This document shows positions 8,527-20,210 of a DNA stretch of 64,000 nucleotides, piece by piece. The notes under the pieces were generated by a model, which was not told where the DNA came from, made no database searches, and saw only the letters and a list, made by a program, of their open reading frames with translations. Every line of letters begins with the position of its first letter. Position 1 is the stretch's first letter. Made by a program: the position numbers and the translations under genes. Source of the DNA: Arthrobacter sp. MYb229 (lineage in GTDB: Bacteria; Actinomycetota; Actinomycetes; Actinomycetales; Micrococcaceae). The DNA is taken from assembly GCF_002975405.1 (NCBI RefSeq), contig NZ_PCPS01000006.1:104372-168371 (forward strand), written 5' to 3'.

Positions 8527-10133
8527 GCCTGGGATCCTTCGGTGCTTGGGGTGGATTCGGAAAGTTCAAAACGAAGCTGTGAGCCTGGCGGCAACTGTGC
8601 CGCGGCGGATAGATCCTCGGCGATGACCGTGGCGATCACCGGGTAGCCGCCGGTGACCGGGTGATCGGCCAGGAACAGCACTGGCAATCCCGAGGGAGGT
8701 ACCTGCAAGGAGCCGAGCGCGACGCCTTCGCTGGAAAGCTCGCCGGACCGAACGCGTTCAAGCGCGCTGGCGTCCCCTTCCGCGCCCAGCCGCACGCCGA
8801 TGCGGTTGGACTCGCTGGTGACCAGCCAGCGCTGGTCCAGTAGTTTCGCCAGTCCGGCGGGGCCGAACCAGTCATCGCGCGGGCCAGCCTGGACGCGCAG
8901 AACATAGCAGCCCTCGGCATCTGGCCGGGGCAGGGTGCTCGGTTCGCCCTGTCCCACGATTTGCAGGTTCTCCGGCAGCGATACCGGCAGGAAGCTTCCA
9001 TCCATCAGTGGAGCCGGACCCACCCCGGAGAGCGTGTCGGTGGACAGCGAACCCAGAATTCGGGGCAGCTGGATCTTGCCTCGAATCGAAAGGTAGCTGC
9101 GCAATCCGTTCCCGGTGGGCTCCAGATCCAGGCGCTCGCCGTCCAGCAGGGCGAAGGGCGCGTCCATGCAAACCTCGCGTTCGGCACGGAGGTCGTCGCC
9201 GGCCGCCGGAGTGATGACCAGCCTCGCTTCGGCTCCGCACACCGCAAGGACCTGGTCGCCGTGGGCGAGCAGGCTCATCCGACCGGTCAGGTTTTCGATG
9301 CAGGCAGAATCGGCCGTATTTCCAACCAGCCGATTTGCCTGATGCAAGGAGGCGAGATCGGCGGCGCCGCTGGCCGGTACGCCGAGCCCGCCAAAGCCCT
9401 GCCGGCCGGTGTCCTGGAGCAGGCTCTGCAAACCCGAATCGAGAATGGCCAATCCGGTACCCGTTGGAGCTTCGGTTTCGGTAGCGGCCGAGGCCGCCGT
9501 TTTCACGGTCAGCGCTTGGCGTGAGGCAATAAACTGCACACGGTCCTGCGGGCGGATGAGCGCCGGATTTTCTCGACCCAGATCCCACAGCGCGACATTG
9601 GTATGGCCGATCAGTTGCCATCCGCCGGGGGACTGGCGTGGGTAAACGGCCGAGTACTCACCGGCGAGGGCCACGGAACCGGTGGGCACCTGGGTACGGG
9701 GGCTCTCGCGGCGGGGAACCTGCAGGTCGGTGTTTTCTCCCAGAAGATAGGCGAAACCGGGCGCGAATCCGCCGAACGTCGCACGCCACTGCTGGCCGGT
9801 ATGCGCGTTGATAACTCCCTGGGCCCCAAGGCCGGTGAGCTCCCCGACGGTTTCCAGATCCGCACCGTCGTAATAGACCTCGATGGTGACAAGTTTGCCC
9901 GTAGTTGCCGCTGCCGTGTTCAATGTCAGCTTGGGCAACAGCTGCCTGGCCTGCCGGGCCTGTTCGACGTTTTCGAATTTCACCATGAGCGTCGCGGCGG
10001 CAGCTAGGACGTCGCGTTGCCCAGGCAACGGTTGGGCCTGCAACAGGGCGTCGAGGGAAAGGACGGATTCGAGATCATCCAATTCGACGAGCACATCGTG
10101 GCTTCCGGCGGCGTGTACCGCGGTGATGCTCAT
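8523..10133 (-). CDS. pxpBC: Fused 5-oxoprolinase subunits B and C (PxpB-PxpC)
   Basis: 536 aa. A PxpB/KipI-like domain (about 1-205, with GFAPGFAYL near 122-130) is joined by an Ala/Thr/Glu linker to a PxpC/KipA-like domain (about 226-536, with [14 protein letters not shown] near 240-253). In most bacteria these are separate genes. Together with PxpA they form the ATP-dependent 5-oxoprolinase that opens 5-oxoproline to glutamate. The gene overlaps pxpA upstream and the biotin carboxylase gene downstream, each by ATGA. The same domains occur in the carboxyltransferase of urea carboxylase and in allophanate hydrolase-related proteins, so automatic labels may differ. Confidence 0.88.
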   Translation of the reverse strand: MSITAVHAAGSHDVLVELDDLESVLSLDALLQAQPLPGQRDVLAAAATLMVKFENVEQARQARQLLPKLTLNTAAATTGKLVTIEVYYDGADLETVGELTGLGAQGVINAHTGQQWRATFGGFAPGFAYLLGENTDLQVPRRESPRTQVPTGSVALAGEYSAVYPRQSPGGWQLIGHTNVALWDLGRENPALIRPQDRVQFIASRQALTVKTAASAATETEAPTGTGLAILDSGLQSLLQDTGRQGFGGLGVPASGAADLASLHQANRLVGNTADSACIENLTGRMSLLAHGDQVLAVCGAEARLVITPAAGDDLRAEREVCMDAPFALLDGERLDLEPTGNGLRSYLSIRGKIQLPRILGSLSTDTLSGVGPAPLMDGSFLPVSLPENLQIVGQGEPSTLPRPDAEGCYVLRVQAGPRDDWFGPAGLAKLLDQRWLVTSESNRIGVRLGAEGDASALERVRSGELSSEGVALGSLQVPPSGLPVLFLADHPVTGGYPVIATVIAEDLSAAAQLPPGSQLRFELSESTPSTEGSQA

Positions 10134-10888
10134 GCGAAGCTCTTGATCTGCACGCCGGCCGATTCAAGTCCGGCGCGAACCGCGGCCGCCATCGCGACCG
10201 ATCCTGCGGTATCGCCGTGCACGCAGATCGACTCGGCTGGCATCTGGATAATCGAACCGTCCACCGCCTTGATGGTCCCCTCGGTGGCCAGGCGGATCAT
10301 GTTTTCGGTGACCAGCACGGAGTCGTGGAGCACGGCGTTCGCCTCGCGGCGCGAGACCAGGGTGCCCTCGGGGGTGTAATTGCGGTCGGCAAAGGCTTCG
10401 GCGACCGGACGCAGCCCGGCGGCCTCGGCCTTGGCCAGTGCCACCGAACCGGGCAAGAGCAGCACCGGAAGATCGTCGCCGAACGCCTTAACGGCGTCGA
10501 CGACGGCTTGAGCGTGGGCCTCATGGTGCACGATGGTGTTGTAGAGGGCGCCGTGCGGCTTGACATACTTGATGCTGGATCCCGCAGCTCGGGCCAAGCT
10601 CTGCAGTGCGCCCAGCTGGTAGAGCACGTCATCGGCGAGTTCGGTAGCGGAGCAGTCGAGGAATCGACGTCCGAACCCGGCAAGATCGCGATAGCCGACA
10701 TGTGCACCGATGGTGACGCCCGCAGAGACTGCAGCGCGGCAGGTCTGCGCAATGCCGGTGGGGTCCCCTGCATGGAAGCCGCAAGCTACGTTGGCCGAGG
10801 AGACGGATCTGAAAATGGCCGCATCGTCGCCCATAACCCAATTGCCAAAAGATTCGCCTACGTCGGAATTCAGGTCGATGCATGTCAT
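10130..10888 (-). CDS. pxpA: 5-oxoprolinase subunit A (LamB/YcsF family)
   Basis: 252 aa, normal length for the LamB/YcsF family. Hallmark motifs are [10 protein letters not shown] (residues 6-15), [11 protein letters not shown] (33-43) and [10 protein letters not shown]. PxpA works with PxpB and PxpC to hydrolyse 5-oxoproline using ATP in the cytoplasm, recycling a spontaneous breakdown product of glutamine and glutathione-type compounds. It is the first gene of the minus-strand operon, with the GntR-type palindrome 10941-10955 located 53 bp upstream of the ATG. Confidence 0.92.
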   Translation of the reverse strand: MTCIDLNSDVGESFGNWVMGDDAAIFRSVSSANVACGFHAGDPTGIAQTCRAAVSAGVTIGAHVGYRDLAGFGRRFLDCSATELADDVLYQLGALQSLARAAGSSIKYVKPHGALYNTIVHHEAHAQAVVDAVKAFGDDLPVLLLPGSVALAKAEAAGLRPVAEAFADRNYTPEGTLVSRREANAVLHDSVLVTENMIRLATEGTIKAVDGSIIQMPAESICVHGDTAGSVAMAAAVRAGLESAGVQIKSFA

Positions 10889-10940
10889 TTGTGATCCCCG
10901 TCTCGCTGTGCCGTTTATCTAAGCATGCACCAAAAATAGA

Positions 10941-10955
10941 GATTGTTCAACAATC
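10941..10955. promoter_or_regulatory. GntR-type operator in front of pxpA
   Basis: GATTGTT-C-AACAATC is a perfect palindrome with 7-bp arms. Its core TTGTT-N-AACAA is identical to the two sites at 1434-1444 and 1458-1468. It lies 53 bp upstream of the pxpA start, where it could cover the promoter. The three copies link the transporter/DUF1445 arm with the pxp arm. Binding by the local FadR-type GntR is inference. Confidence 0.7.
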
Positions 10956-11024
10956 TTTTGACTGGATCGTAAATTTGCTGTGCGGGGCGGGGTGCGGCCG
11001 AAGTGAAGGCAATCGTTAAAAGAG

Positions 11025-11061
11025 CGCGGGGTTCCGCAGCCACTGGCTGCTGAACCCCGCG
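11025..11061 (-). terminator. Terminator of the DHA2 efflux gene
   Basis: The stem CGCGGGGTTC with its complement, plus an inner GCAGC/GCTGC stem, lies about 30 bp after the efflux gene stop. On the minus strand it is followed by CTCTTTT, a typical intrinsic terminator tail. Confidence 0.75.
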
Positions 11062-11091
11062 TAATTTTGCCCGCGCTTCGGGCAATCGTGG

Positions 11092-12549
11092 CTAGCCGCG
11101 CTTTTCAACCTTCACGAAGAAGGAAAGCACCACGCCGGCCGTGCCGAGCAACGCACCAACGATGAAGGCAGCGTGGGCGCCGGCAAACAAGGCTTCGGCA
11201 AGCTCGGCGCCCTCTTGGAGCTTGGCGTTTGAGAGCGCCGTCAGCACGGTGATGAAGATGGTGGTGCCGATGGCACCGCCGAGCTGCTGGCCGGTGTTGA
11301 AGATGGCCGAGCCGTGGCCGTAGAGGCGTGGATTCACCGAGGCCATGGCCGAAGACATCAAGCCGGTCATGAGCAGTGCCAGGCCAATCGAGAAGACGAT
11401 GTGACTGAGCATGAACATCCATAGCTCGGTCTCGGTGGTGACCGAAACGTACATCCACTGTCCCAGCGCGAGCATGATGGCACCGGGGATCAGCACCGGG
11501 CGTGGTCCGTGCCTGTCGTAGATGCGACCAAAGATGGGCGAAACGATGGCCTGGGCCAGGCCGCCCGGCAGCAGCATCATGCCGATTGCCAGGGAGTTGA
11601 TGCCCTTGCCGGATTCGAGGATGATCGGAACCATCATGATCGAGCCGAGCAAGGTGCCGAAGGCGATCATGATCATCAGAATCGCGAAGGTGAAGGTTCG
11701 CGAGGTGAACGGGGTGAGGTTCAGCAATTCCTTGCCCTCGCGGGTCAAGCGAATCTGGCGCCTGATAAATAGGGCCAGGGAGACCAAGCCGATGGCGAAG
11801 GTTGCCACGGTGAGCAGCATGTTTTCGCTGGCCTTGTCGATGGTGGAGATTCCGTAAACCAGCAGACCGAATGCAAGCGCGGAAAGAATCACGGAGATCA
11901 CGTCAACGGGAAGTTTGCGCGTATTCGAGGGAAGCTTGAGGAAGATGATGCCCAAGGCCAGGATGATCACCGATAGCGGGGCCATCAGGACGAAGATGTA
12001 GTGCCATCCCCAAGCATGGACGATCGCGCCGGATACGGTTGGGCCGACTGCCGGGCCGACGGAGATCACGATGGAGTTCAGGCCCATCACCGCGCCGCGC
12101 TTGTGCATTGGAATCAGCGTCAAGGTGGTGGTCATCAGCAACGGCAAAACGATCGCGGTACCAATAGCCTGGATGATTCGGGCGGCAAGCAAGACGGCAA
12201 AGCTCGGGGCGAAGATGGCGAGCAGCGTGCCGATGAAGAAGCTGGACAGCGCGAAGATGAACAGCGAGCGGGTGCTGAAACGCTGCAGCAGGAAGCCGGT
12301 GGTGGGAATGACCACGGACATGGTGAGCAGGAATCCGGTGGTGAGCCATTGGCCGGCCGCCGCCGAAATATTCATGTCGGACATGATTCCGGGCAACGCC
12401 ACGGTCAGCACGGTCTCATTGAGGATCATCAGGAAGGCGGCAAGTGCCAGTGCGCCGATGATTCCGGTGAGCTGTTTCGTGGTCAGTTCGGGTTTCTCAG
12501 GCCGCGGAGGGGCGGACTCGGCCTTGATTTCGGTGCGCTCGGAAGTCAC
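11092..12549 (-). CDS. MFS drug efflux transporter, DHA2 family
   Basis: 485 aa with about 14 predicted membrane segments after a charged 30-residue N-terminus, the layout of DHA2 (EmrB/QacA/LmrB-like) proton-driven multidrug exporters. The first helix region has LNETVLTVALPGI, the DHA2 form of motif D1 (NxTIVNVALP), and RIIQAIGTAIVLPL lies in helix 4. A divergent TetR gene 150 bp away and a 27-bp palindrome between the two genes indicate repression relieved by a drug-like ligand. Substrate unknown. Confidence 0.88.
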   Translation of the reverse strand: MTSERTEIKAESAPPRPEKPELTTKQLTGIIGALALAAFLMILNETVLTVALPGIMSDMNISAAAGQWLTTGFLLTMSVVIPTTGFLLQRFSTRSLFIFALSSFFIGTLLAIFAPSFAVLLAARIIQAIGTAIVLPLLMTTTLTLIPMHKRGAVMGLNSIVISVGPAVGPTVSGAIVHAWGWHYIFVLMAPLSVIILALGIIFLKLPSNTRKLPVDVISVILSALAFGLLVYGISTIDKASENMLLTVATFAIGLVSLALFIRRQIRLTREGKELLNLTPFTSRTFTFAILMIMIAFGTLLGSIMMVPIILESGKGINSLAIGMMLLPGGLAQAIVSPIFGRIYDRHGPRPVLIPGAIMLALGQWMYVSVTTETELWMFMLSHIVFSIGLALLMTGLMSSAMASVNPRLYGHGSAIFNTGQQLGGAIGTTIFITVLTALSNAKLQEGAELAEALFAGAHAAFIVGALLGTAGVVLSFFVKVEKRG

Positions 12550-12580
12550 GGATTCCTCTTTCTAGGTGATGTCAACTTTC

Positions 12581-12607
12581 AAATTCTGTCACAGAGTGAC
12601 AGAATTT
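12581..12607. promoter_or_regulatory. TetR-type operator, 27-bp palindrome
   Basis: AAATTCTGTCAC-AGA-GTGACAGAATTT is a perfect inverted repeat with 12-bp arms in the divergent efflux/tetR intergenic region. A shorter palindrome CTGTGACAG (12627-12635) 20 bp away repeats the core CTGT-ACAG. Binding by the adjacent TetR protein, controlling both genes, is the natural reading. Confidence 0.75.
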
Positions 12608-12699
12608 CGTAAGAAGAACTGGCAGACTGTGACAGGAAATAAGTTTTCGCCGTGCGGTCATGGGACGATAAATGCACGCAGAATGACAGGGGGAGCTCA

Positions 12700-13311
12700 A
12701 TGGGAATTCGTGACGAACGCAAAGCCGCGACCAAACGGGAGATTCAGGCCGCGACCCTCGACCTTGTCGAAAGCTTGGGGCTAGAGGCCATCACGGTGGC
12801 GCGGATCTCCGAACGCGTAGGGATCTCGGACCGCACCTTCTTCCGCTATTTCGATTCCAAGGAATCCGCTATAGTTCCGGGCCAGCGAGAACTGATCAAC
12901 GCGCTCGTCGCCGCCGAAATGACCCCGGGAAGCTCCGCCGCAGAAATTTTTCACGCACTGCTCGAAGTGTGCCGCGGGCACTTCAGCGTTGAAGTCAGGC
13001 ACCATGAATTCCGCAGGATCTCAAGGCTCATGCTGCAGGATCCGAAGCTGCTCATGATCGCCACGCGGCGTGAGCAGGAACTGGTCGTAGCGCTGAGCCA
13101 ATCGTTGATTGACCGCGAGCTGCTGGATTCGATCCAAGCCCTGCTGCTTGCCGAAATGCTGGCGACTACCTGGCGCGTTGCGTGGCAATGTTTCGCCCAT
13201 GAAGAACGGGCGGGAATTGATTCAAAGCCTGCTGAACTTTTTGAGAAGGCGGTACTGGGTCTGGCGCAAATCGCTTCATTGCCCGCTCCGAGCGCCGAAA
13301 AGACGCCATAG
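12700..13311 (+). CDS. TetR-family transcriptional regulator
   Basis: 203 aa from ATG 12700, preceded by GGGGGAG at a normal distance. An N-terminal helix-turn-helix (about residues 10-55, with ISERVGISDRTFFRYFDSKE) is followed by a variable helical ligand-binding domain. It is divergent from the DHA2 efflux pump and almost certainly its repressor, binding the palindrome at 12581-12607. The in-frame sequence upstream of 12700 overlaps the operator region and is unlikely to be translated. Confidence 0.85.
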   Translation: MGIRDERKAATKREIQAATLDLVESLGLEAITVARISERVGISDRTFFRYFDSKESAIVPGQRELINALVAAEMTPGSSAAEIFHALLEVCRGHFSVEVRHHEFRRISRLMLQDPKLLMIATRREQELVVALSQSLIDRELLDSIQALLLAEMLATTWRVAWQCFAHEERAGIDSKPAELFEKAVLGLAQIASLPAPSAEKTP

Positions 13312-13451
13312 CCCGCTTTGAGTTATTGCGCATTAACTTAAATGTGACGAACTGCTCTACCGCCATTCATCCCGGCATTTCGGGGCTAAACGCTGTGCTG
13401 CCCGGGGAAATCTGGGCACCCAAAAGTGTGGTGCAGGCTAAAATCAGGTAA

Positions 13452-15740
<2,289 letters not shown>

Positions 15741-15753
15741 TCTTAGCCGGCCA

Positions 15754-15797
15754 AAAACCGTGGGCGCCAACTCGAAAGAGTTGGTGCCCACGGTTTT
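15754..15797. terminator. Terminator after icd
   Basis: AAAACCGTGGGC(G)CCAACTC pairs with its complement over 20 positions with one G-U pair, closed by a GAAA tetraloop and flanked by A and T runs. It is suited to termination in both directions between convergent genes. Confidence 0.85.
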
Positions 15798-15836
15798 AAC
15801 CTGAAGTATCTGAACTCGTGCATAGAGTTTCCAGGA

Positions 15837-16277
15837 TCAGCCTTCGACCGCGGCAATCGAGATGGTCACTTCGCTGGCGCGCAGCTGCTGAAGCTGGAAT
15901 GAGACGGCCTCGGCGTAGTCAGGAAGCTCGATCTCTGCGTACCTGACCGGGCTCTCTGGCGAGCAAAGAATCTCCAGCTGGCCTCGATTGTTCTCGGTGC
16001 CGCCAGCCCAGGGGATGTGTGTTGCTTGGTCCTGACCGTTGCACCGGACCGCAATCGAATAGCGACCGCCGGCGATAGCGCGGCCGATGGAAATTTCTTG
16101 ATTATTGTTCTGAACAACCGTAGATAATACGGCGATCTCATGGCCCTGCAAGGACGGCGGGGCATCGTCGTTCGATCCAGCTCGCCGTATGTCACCTGTG
16201 GCATCGCAAGCAGCCAGCTGCGTCGCCACGGCAAGTGCCGCAGCCACGACTGCGAGAGGTCTCAACTTCAATTTCAT
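15837..16277 (-). CDS. Predicted secreted lipoprotein, unknown function
   Basis: 146 aa. It has a basic N-terminus (MKLKLRP), a hydrophobic Ala/Val core, and the lipobox LAAC with the lipidated Cys at about residue 24, so it should be exported and anchored on the outer face of the membrane. The mature part has two further cysteines (VRCNGQ, ILCSPE) that could form a disulphide, and it looks like a small beta-rich domain. No family recognised. It is monocistronic and convergent with icd. Confidence 0.7.
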   Translation of the reverse strand: MKLKLRPLAVVAAALAVATQLAACDATGDIRRAGSNDDAPPSLQGHEIAVLSTVVQNNNQEISIGRAIAGGRYSIAVRCNGQDQATHIPWAGGTENNRGQLEILCSPESPVRYAEIELPDYAEAVSFQLQQLRASEVTISIAAVEG

Positions 16278-16548
16278 TCCTCGCTGAGTTGGTTTCGGAG
16301 CAAGCCCACGAGGGGCCGCTTATTAGCCTAGCCACTAAAAGTAAAACTACGGTAGAGAGCTCCGGCGGTGTCCGACCGATTGAGCGGCGAACATACGTTG
16401 TCCAAGAAAGTGATGGTCTGTGCCTCCGAGCGCACGGGATGATTGCCCGCTGGCACATGGCGAGTGAACGCTTCCTCCAAGGTGTTGGCCGACGCTGTGG
16501 CACACCACGCGTGTTGTTTCGCGTGGCTCCAACTGCCAGACTCTACCT

Positions 16549-17160
16549 ATGCAAGAAGTCTGGGAACTAGTACATGCCGAGCGCAAGGCACTGATCGATG
16601 ACCTGTCCGTCCTGAGCCCGGAGCAGTGGGAGCGTCCATCGATGTGCTCGGGGTGGACGATTCACGACGTCGCCGCTCATCTCGTGAACAACGCGCGCAC
16701 CACCACCCCTGGGCTGCTGCTCGCCATGCTCCGGGCGCGCTTTGATTTCGACCGGCAAAACTCAAATGGAGTCGCCGCGGAAAAGGGCGCGACTCCGCAA
16801 CTGACCTTGCAGCGGCTGCGCGAGGTAGCTGTGCGCAAGAGCGGGCCGCCGGCCCCGCTCGCCAGCCGACTCGTCGAAGAAGTCGCCCATGGCGAAGATA
16901 TCCGCAGGCCCTTGGGGATCACCCGCAGCTATCCGGCGCAGGCCGTCACCGCGGCTATTCGCTACCAGACCCGGACGAGCCAGTCCTTTGGCGGCGCGAA
17001 GGAACTGGCCCAACGCGTCAGCCTCGTGGCCGAAGATGCGGGCGTCATCTTTGGCACCGGACCCGAAGTCCGCGGCCCGGCGCTAGAGCTGCTGATGATC
17101 GCCACCGCCCGCGAGGCGCGCGAGGGCAGCCTCTCCGGACCCGGCATCGAGTTGCTTTAG
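16549..17160 (+). CDS. DinB/maleylpyruvate isomerase-family protein
   Basis: 203 aa, similar to the actinobacterial TIGR03083 group of mycothiol-dependent maleylpyruvate isomerase-like proteins with a DinB four-helix fold. Family-type motifs are CSGWTIHDVAAHL (about residues 33-45), where the histidine is a metal ligand, and EEVAHGEDIRRPLG near residue 107. This fits a mycothiol-using actinobacterium. The true substrate is unknown; most family members are not characterised. It stands alone between the lipoprotein gene and the convergent dGTPase gene. Confidence 0.7.
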   Translation: MQEVWELVHAERKALIDDLSVLSPEQWERPSMCSGWTIHDVAAHLVNNARTTTPGLLLAMLRARFDFDRQNSNGVAAEKGATPQLTLQRLREVAVRKSGPPAPLASRLVEEVAHGEDIRRPLGITRSYPAQAVTAAIRYQTRTSQSFGGAKELAQRVSLVAEDAGVIFGTGPEVRGPALELLMIATAREAREGSLSGPGIELL

Positions 17161-17181
17161 TCGGGCAATGGCTTCGGCGAG

Positions 17182-18714
17182 CTACAGCCCGCGCCCGGCC
17201 TCCCAGAGGTTATCCGCCGTACCTGCCAGCAAGGCATTCAGCGAGACCGCCTGGGCATCGGTGAACGAGGCAATGTAATCCACGATCGCTCGGGCCTGGC
17301 CCAAACGCTGCACCTCATCCGGTCCGGCCTGCAAGAAAAGCTCGGGGGAGTGCGCGCGCAATTGACGGTATTCGTCGGTGGCGGCTTCCACCGAATCAAG
17401 CAGCCGGCGCGGGGCACGGGCGGCATCCTCCGCGTCGTTGAGCCAACTGTGGAAGCCCTCGGCCAAAGACCTGACGATGCGCGTCTGGCCACGCTGGTAC
17501 ACGGCCAAATCCGAGCGGTCCAGCACAAAGCGCGAGTGCACGAACTTCAGCACGCCCACATCGTGCCAGGCCTCCTTGGTGAGGCGGACGTGTCCGCTGC
17601 GGATCGTCGGATTGCGTTCCACCGTGACGGATTCCTGCAGCCGGTCGATCCAGCGTCGGGTGAAAGCGGTGACCGCCCGATCCGCCTCCAGACCGCCATC
17701 ATAAGGAACCGCCAGCAGCCCCTCGACCAGGTCATGGCCCACGCGTTGCACCGAGGCGCGGAAGGCCTCCGCGTCGGCGATCCACGGGTCTTTTGCAAAG
17801 GCGCGCCGCCAGGTGGATTCCAAGGCGTGGCCCGGCTTGCGCAGGTCGAGGTCGGCCTGGCGCATGGCAGCTAGCTGCACCGTTTGATCGAGCCAGGCAC
17901 GGAACTCGGCCGAAACGGTGGTGTACTGCAAGATCCCTGCACGGTAGAAATCGTCGAGGTCGTGGACCGCGTAGGCGATATCGTCGGCGATATCCATCAC
18001 GGAGCTTTCCAGGGTCTGCTGGAATTTGCCGATGGCGGGGAACACCGAGAGCACGTCGCGCATTTCGGCGGCCTCGATGTCGTAGGCGGAGTACTTCAAG
18101 GCTCCCGCCGCCGGGTCGGTCCCCACCCCGCGGGGCAGCATTTCCGGGGCGAGCGGAGCCATGGTGCGCCATTCGTTGCGAGTCCACGGGTATTTCAGCA
18201 CCGCGCCGCGTACGGCACGGGTCAGATTCATCCCGCGTGGGGTGGCATCGCAGCTATCCAGCGCGGTGAGGATGCGGAAGGTCTGCGCGTTGCCTTCGAA
18301 GCCGTCGGGCAACCCCAAGGTATTGCGGGCAACACGATCCAATTCCTGCTCACCCAAATGCCCGAATGGCGGGTGGCCCAAATCGTGGGCCGCGGCCGCC
18401 GCCTGCACGACCACGGGGTCGCAGCCGCCGAGCTCGGCGACGAGTTTTCGGGTTGGCTCATCTGCGGTGCGCAAGCGGATCGCGATGGTGCGGGCCACCG
18501 CGGAGACCTTCAAGGAGTGCGTCAACCGGTTGTGCACGGTGGTGCCCGAACCGGCCTGCGGAATCACCTGGGTCACCGCCGAGAGGCGCGAGAAGTACGG
18601 GGAGAATCGAATGCGCTCGATATCGATGCGGAACTCGTCCTCACCTGTACGGTTAGCCTCGTCGATCGCGCGTTCCCGGCCGCCGGTGTCATGGGTTTTC
18701 TGCCTGATATCCAT
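17182..18714 (-). CDS. dgt: Deoxyguanosinetriphosphate triphosphohydrolase-like protein
   Basis: 510 aa HD-superfamily dNTPase. Metal-binding residues are visible as HNRLTHSLKV (His66), AAAAHDLGHPPFGHLGE (His110-Asp111, His119) and a later aspartate in DIADDIAYAVHDLDD. It hydrolyses dNTPs to nucleoside and triphosphate and helps set dNTP pools. Its length is typical of the long Dgt branch. It is convergent with the DinB-like gene and has no evident operon partner. Confidence 0.88.
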   Translation of the reverse strand: MDIRQKTHDTGGRERAIDEANRTGEDEFRIDIERIRFSPYFSRLSAVTQVIPQAGSGTTVHNRLTHSLKVSAVARTIAIRLRTADEPTRKLVAELGGCDPVVVQAAAAAHDLGHPPFGHLGEQELDRVARNTLGLPDGFEGNAQTFRILTALDSCDATPRGMNLTRAVRGAVLKYPWTRNEWRTMAPLAPEMLPRGVGTDPAAGALKYSAYDIEAAEMRDVLSVFPAIGKFQQTLESSVMDIADDIAYAVHDLDDFYRAGILQYTTVSAEFRAWLDQTVQLAAMRQADLDLRKPGHALESTWRRAFAKDPWIADAEAFRASVQRVGHDLVEGLLAVPYDGGLEADRAVTAFTRRWIDRLQESVTVERNPTIRSGHVRLTKEAWHDVGVLKFVHSRFVLDRSDLAVYQRGQTRIVRSLAEGFHSWLNDAEDAARAPRRLLDSVEAATDEYRQLRAHSPELFLQAGPDEVQRLGQARAIVDYIASFTDAQAVSLNALLAGTADNLWEAGRGL

Positions 18715-18777
18715 CGTAGGAACCAGCCTAGGTGATCGGACCCCGGGGAGCAGGCAAGCTAGGAAAATTTGGTGATG

Positions 18778-19713
18778 CTAATTTTGCTTCTCCGCATGGC
18801 GGACCACATGCAGTGGCTCGACTCCCGCGGCGATGCGTTGGATCTGTTCAACGGCCAGATTCATGGACAGATCGATGAACATCCACGTGTTTCCGGCAAT
18901 ATGCGGGGTGATCAGGCAATTCGGGGCCGCCCACAAGGTGTGGGATTCGGGCAATGGTTCCGGATCGGTGACATCCAATGCCGCGCGCAGCCGCTCGGAC
19001 TGCAATTCGGCAAGCAGCGCGTCGGTATCGACCACTGGACCACGTCCCACATTTACCAGCAGGGACTGGTCCGGCATATGGGCCAAGAACTCGGCATCGA
19101 CGAGTCCGCGTGTCGACGGGGCATCGGGCAGAGCCACGATCACGACCTGTACTTGGGGCAATAGCGCTGGCAGCTCATCGATCCCATGGACCGGTGTGCC
19201 ATCGGGCAGTTGCCGAGCACGGCTGGCTACCGCGATCACTTCCTTGGGCTTGAAGGGCAGCAGACGGTCGCGGATTTCCTGTCCGACGCCGCCGAATCCC
19301 AAGAGCAAGACGGTGGCTCCGTGGAGCGTGCCACCCCAGAGCGGATTCCAATCCCGCTTGAGCTGTTGAGCCCCGGCCTCCGGAAGCTCACGCAGCGAAG
19401 CCAGAACCAGAGCCAGCGTGTGCTCGGCGGTGGCGTCTTCCACCGCCCCGCGGGAATTGCTCAAGCTGACGTCGGGGTTCAGGTGTTCCAGGACCCATTC
19501 ATAGCCAAGGGAGAGCAGGTGCACGTGGCGCAACCCTGGAATCTGCGCGACCCGTGCACGCCGTTCGACCAGCAGCGGACGCTCGGTGATCAGCACCTCT
19601 GCTTCCGGCGCTTCTTCGTTCGAGTCGTTGAGGTGCCAGTAGATCGGAGTGATGCCAGGCAGATCCAGTTTCATTGCCAGCCGGCCATTGGGCACGAGCA
19701 CACGTAAAGTCAA
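18778..19713 (-). CDS. D-isomer-specific 2-hydroxyacid dehydrogenase
   Basis: 311 aa. The NAD-binding domain has GFGGVG, and the catalytic Arg (NVGRGPVVDTDAL), Glu (TDPEPLPESH) and His (TPHIAG) of the family are all present. The Rossmann motif lacks the GxGxxG spacing of some members but matches GxGxVG-type relatives. The start is set at TTG 19713 because GGGAGGG lies 6-8 nt upstream; an in-frame GTG at 19737 lacks a ribosome site. Substrate (glycerate, phosphoglycerate, lactate or other) cannot be told from sequence. Confidence 0.82.
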   Translation of the reverse strand: MTLRVLVPNGRLAMKLDLPGITPIYWHLNDSNEEAPEAEVLITERPLLVERRARVAQIPGLRHVHLLSLGYEWVLEHLNPDVSLSNSRGAVEDATAEHTLALVLASLRELPEAGAQQLKRDWNPLWGGTLHGATVLLLGFGGVGQEIRDRLLPFKPKEVIAVASRARQLPDGTPVHGIDELPALLPQVQVVIVALPDAPSTRGLVDAEFLAHMPDQSLLVNVGRGPVVDTDALLAELQSERLRAALDVTDPEPLPESHTLWAAPNCLITPHIAGNTWMFIDLSMNLAVEQIQRIAAGVEPLHVVRHAEKQN

Positions 19714-19894
19714 AGGGTTCCCTCCCGAACTGGTCACACCGGTGACGTAAGTTTTTGGTGCGAGCCTCGGAGCTTATTCTGCGCATCTTTGCCACACCGT
19801 GCAAGTGCCTTGTCCTTGTGTGAAGCGCGCGCTGAGTAGGCGAGTCAGGCGCTTCATGAAACCCTTCTGATTGTCAAGATGTTAGAGTTTAGGC

Positions 19895-20104
19895 ATGCCG
19901 CAGCCGGAAGAATACGTGAAAACATCCAACAAGTCCCAGGCGAATACCAGCTCGTCGATCTTCATGTATTTGGGATGCACGGTGATGGTTCTTGGCCTCG
20001 CCAGCCTCATCCTAGGTGGTGGAATCAGCGGTGGATTGCTGCTGCTCTCCGGTGCCGTGCTCTACGTGGGAACCACCATCACCGAGGCAATCCGCACCAA
20101 ATAG
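19895..20104 (+). CDS. Small two-helix membrane protein
   Basis: 69 aa. A hydrophilic, Ser/Asn-rich 20-residue N-terminus precedes two hydrophobic helices (about 22-40 and 45-62) joined by a short Gly-rich turn, ending IRTK. The layout resembles small actinobacterial DUF-type membrane proteins. No function can be assigned. ATG chosen; the Shine-Dalgarno site is weak. It stands alone. Confidence 0.55.
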   Translation: MPQPEEYVKTSNKSQANTSSSIFMYLGCTVMVLGLASLILGGGISGGLLLLSGAVLYVGTTITEAIRTK

Positions 20105-20210
20105 CCTCGCCGGCCGCGTTGGCACCTCGGTGCCAAGGTGTTGCCGCAGATCCGGATGTGCCATCCTGGCCTTGCAGTTCCGATGGGTGCCGCAGGTAGC
20201 TCTGCGATCT

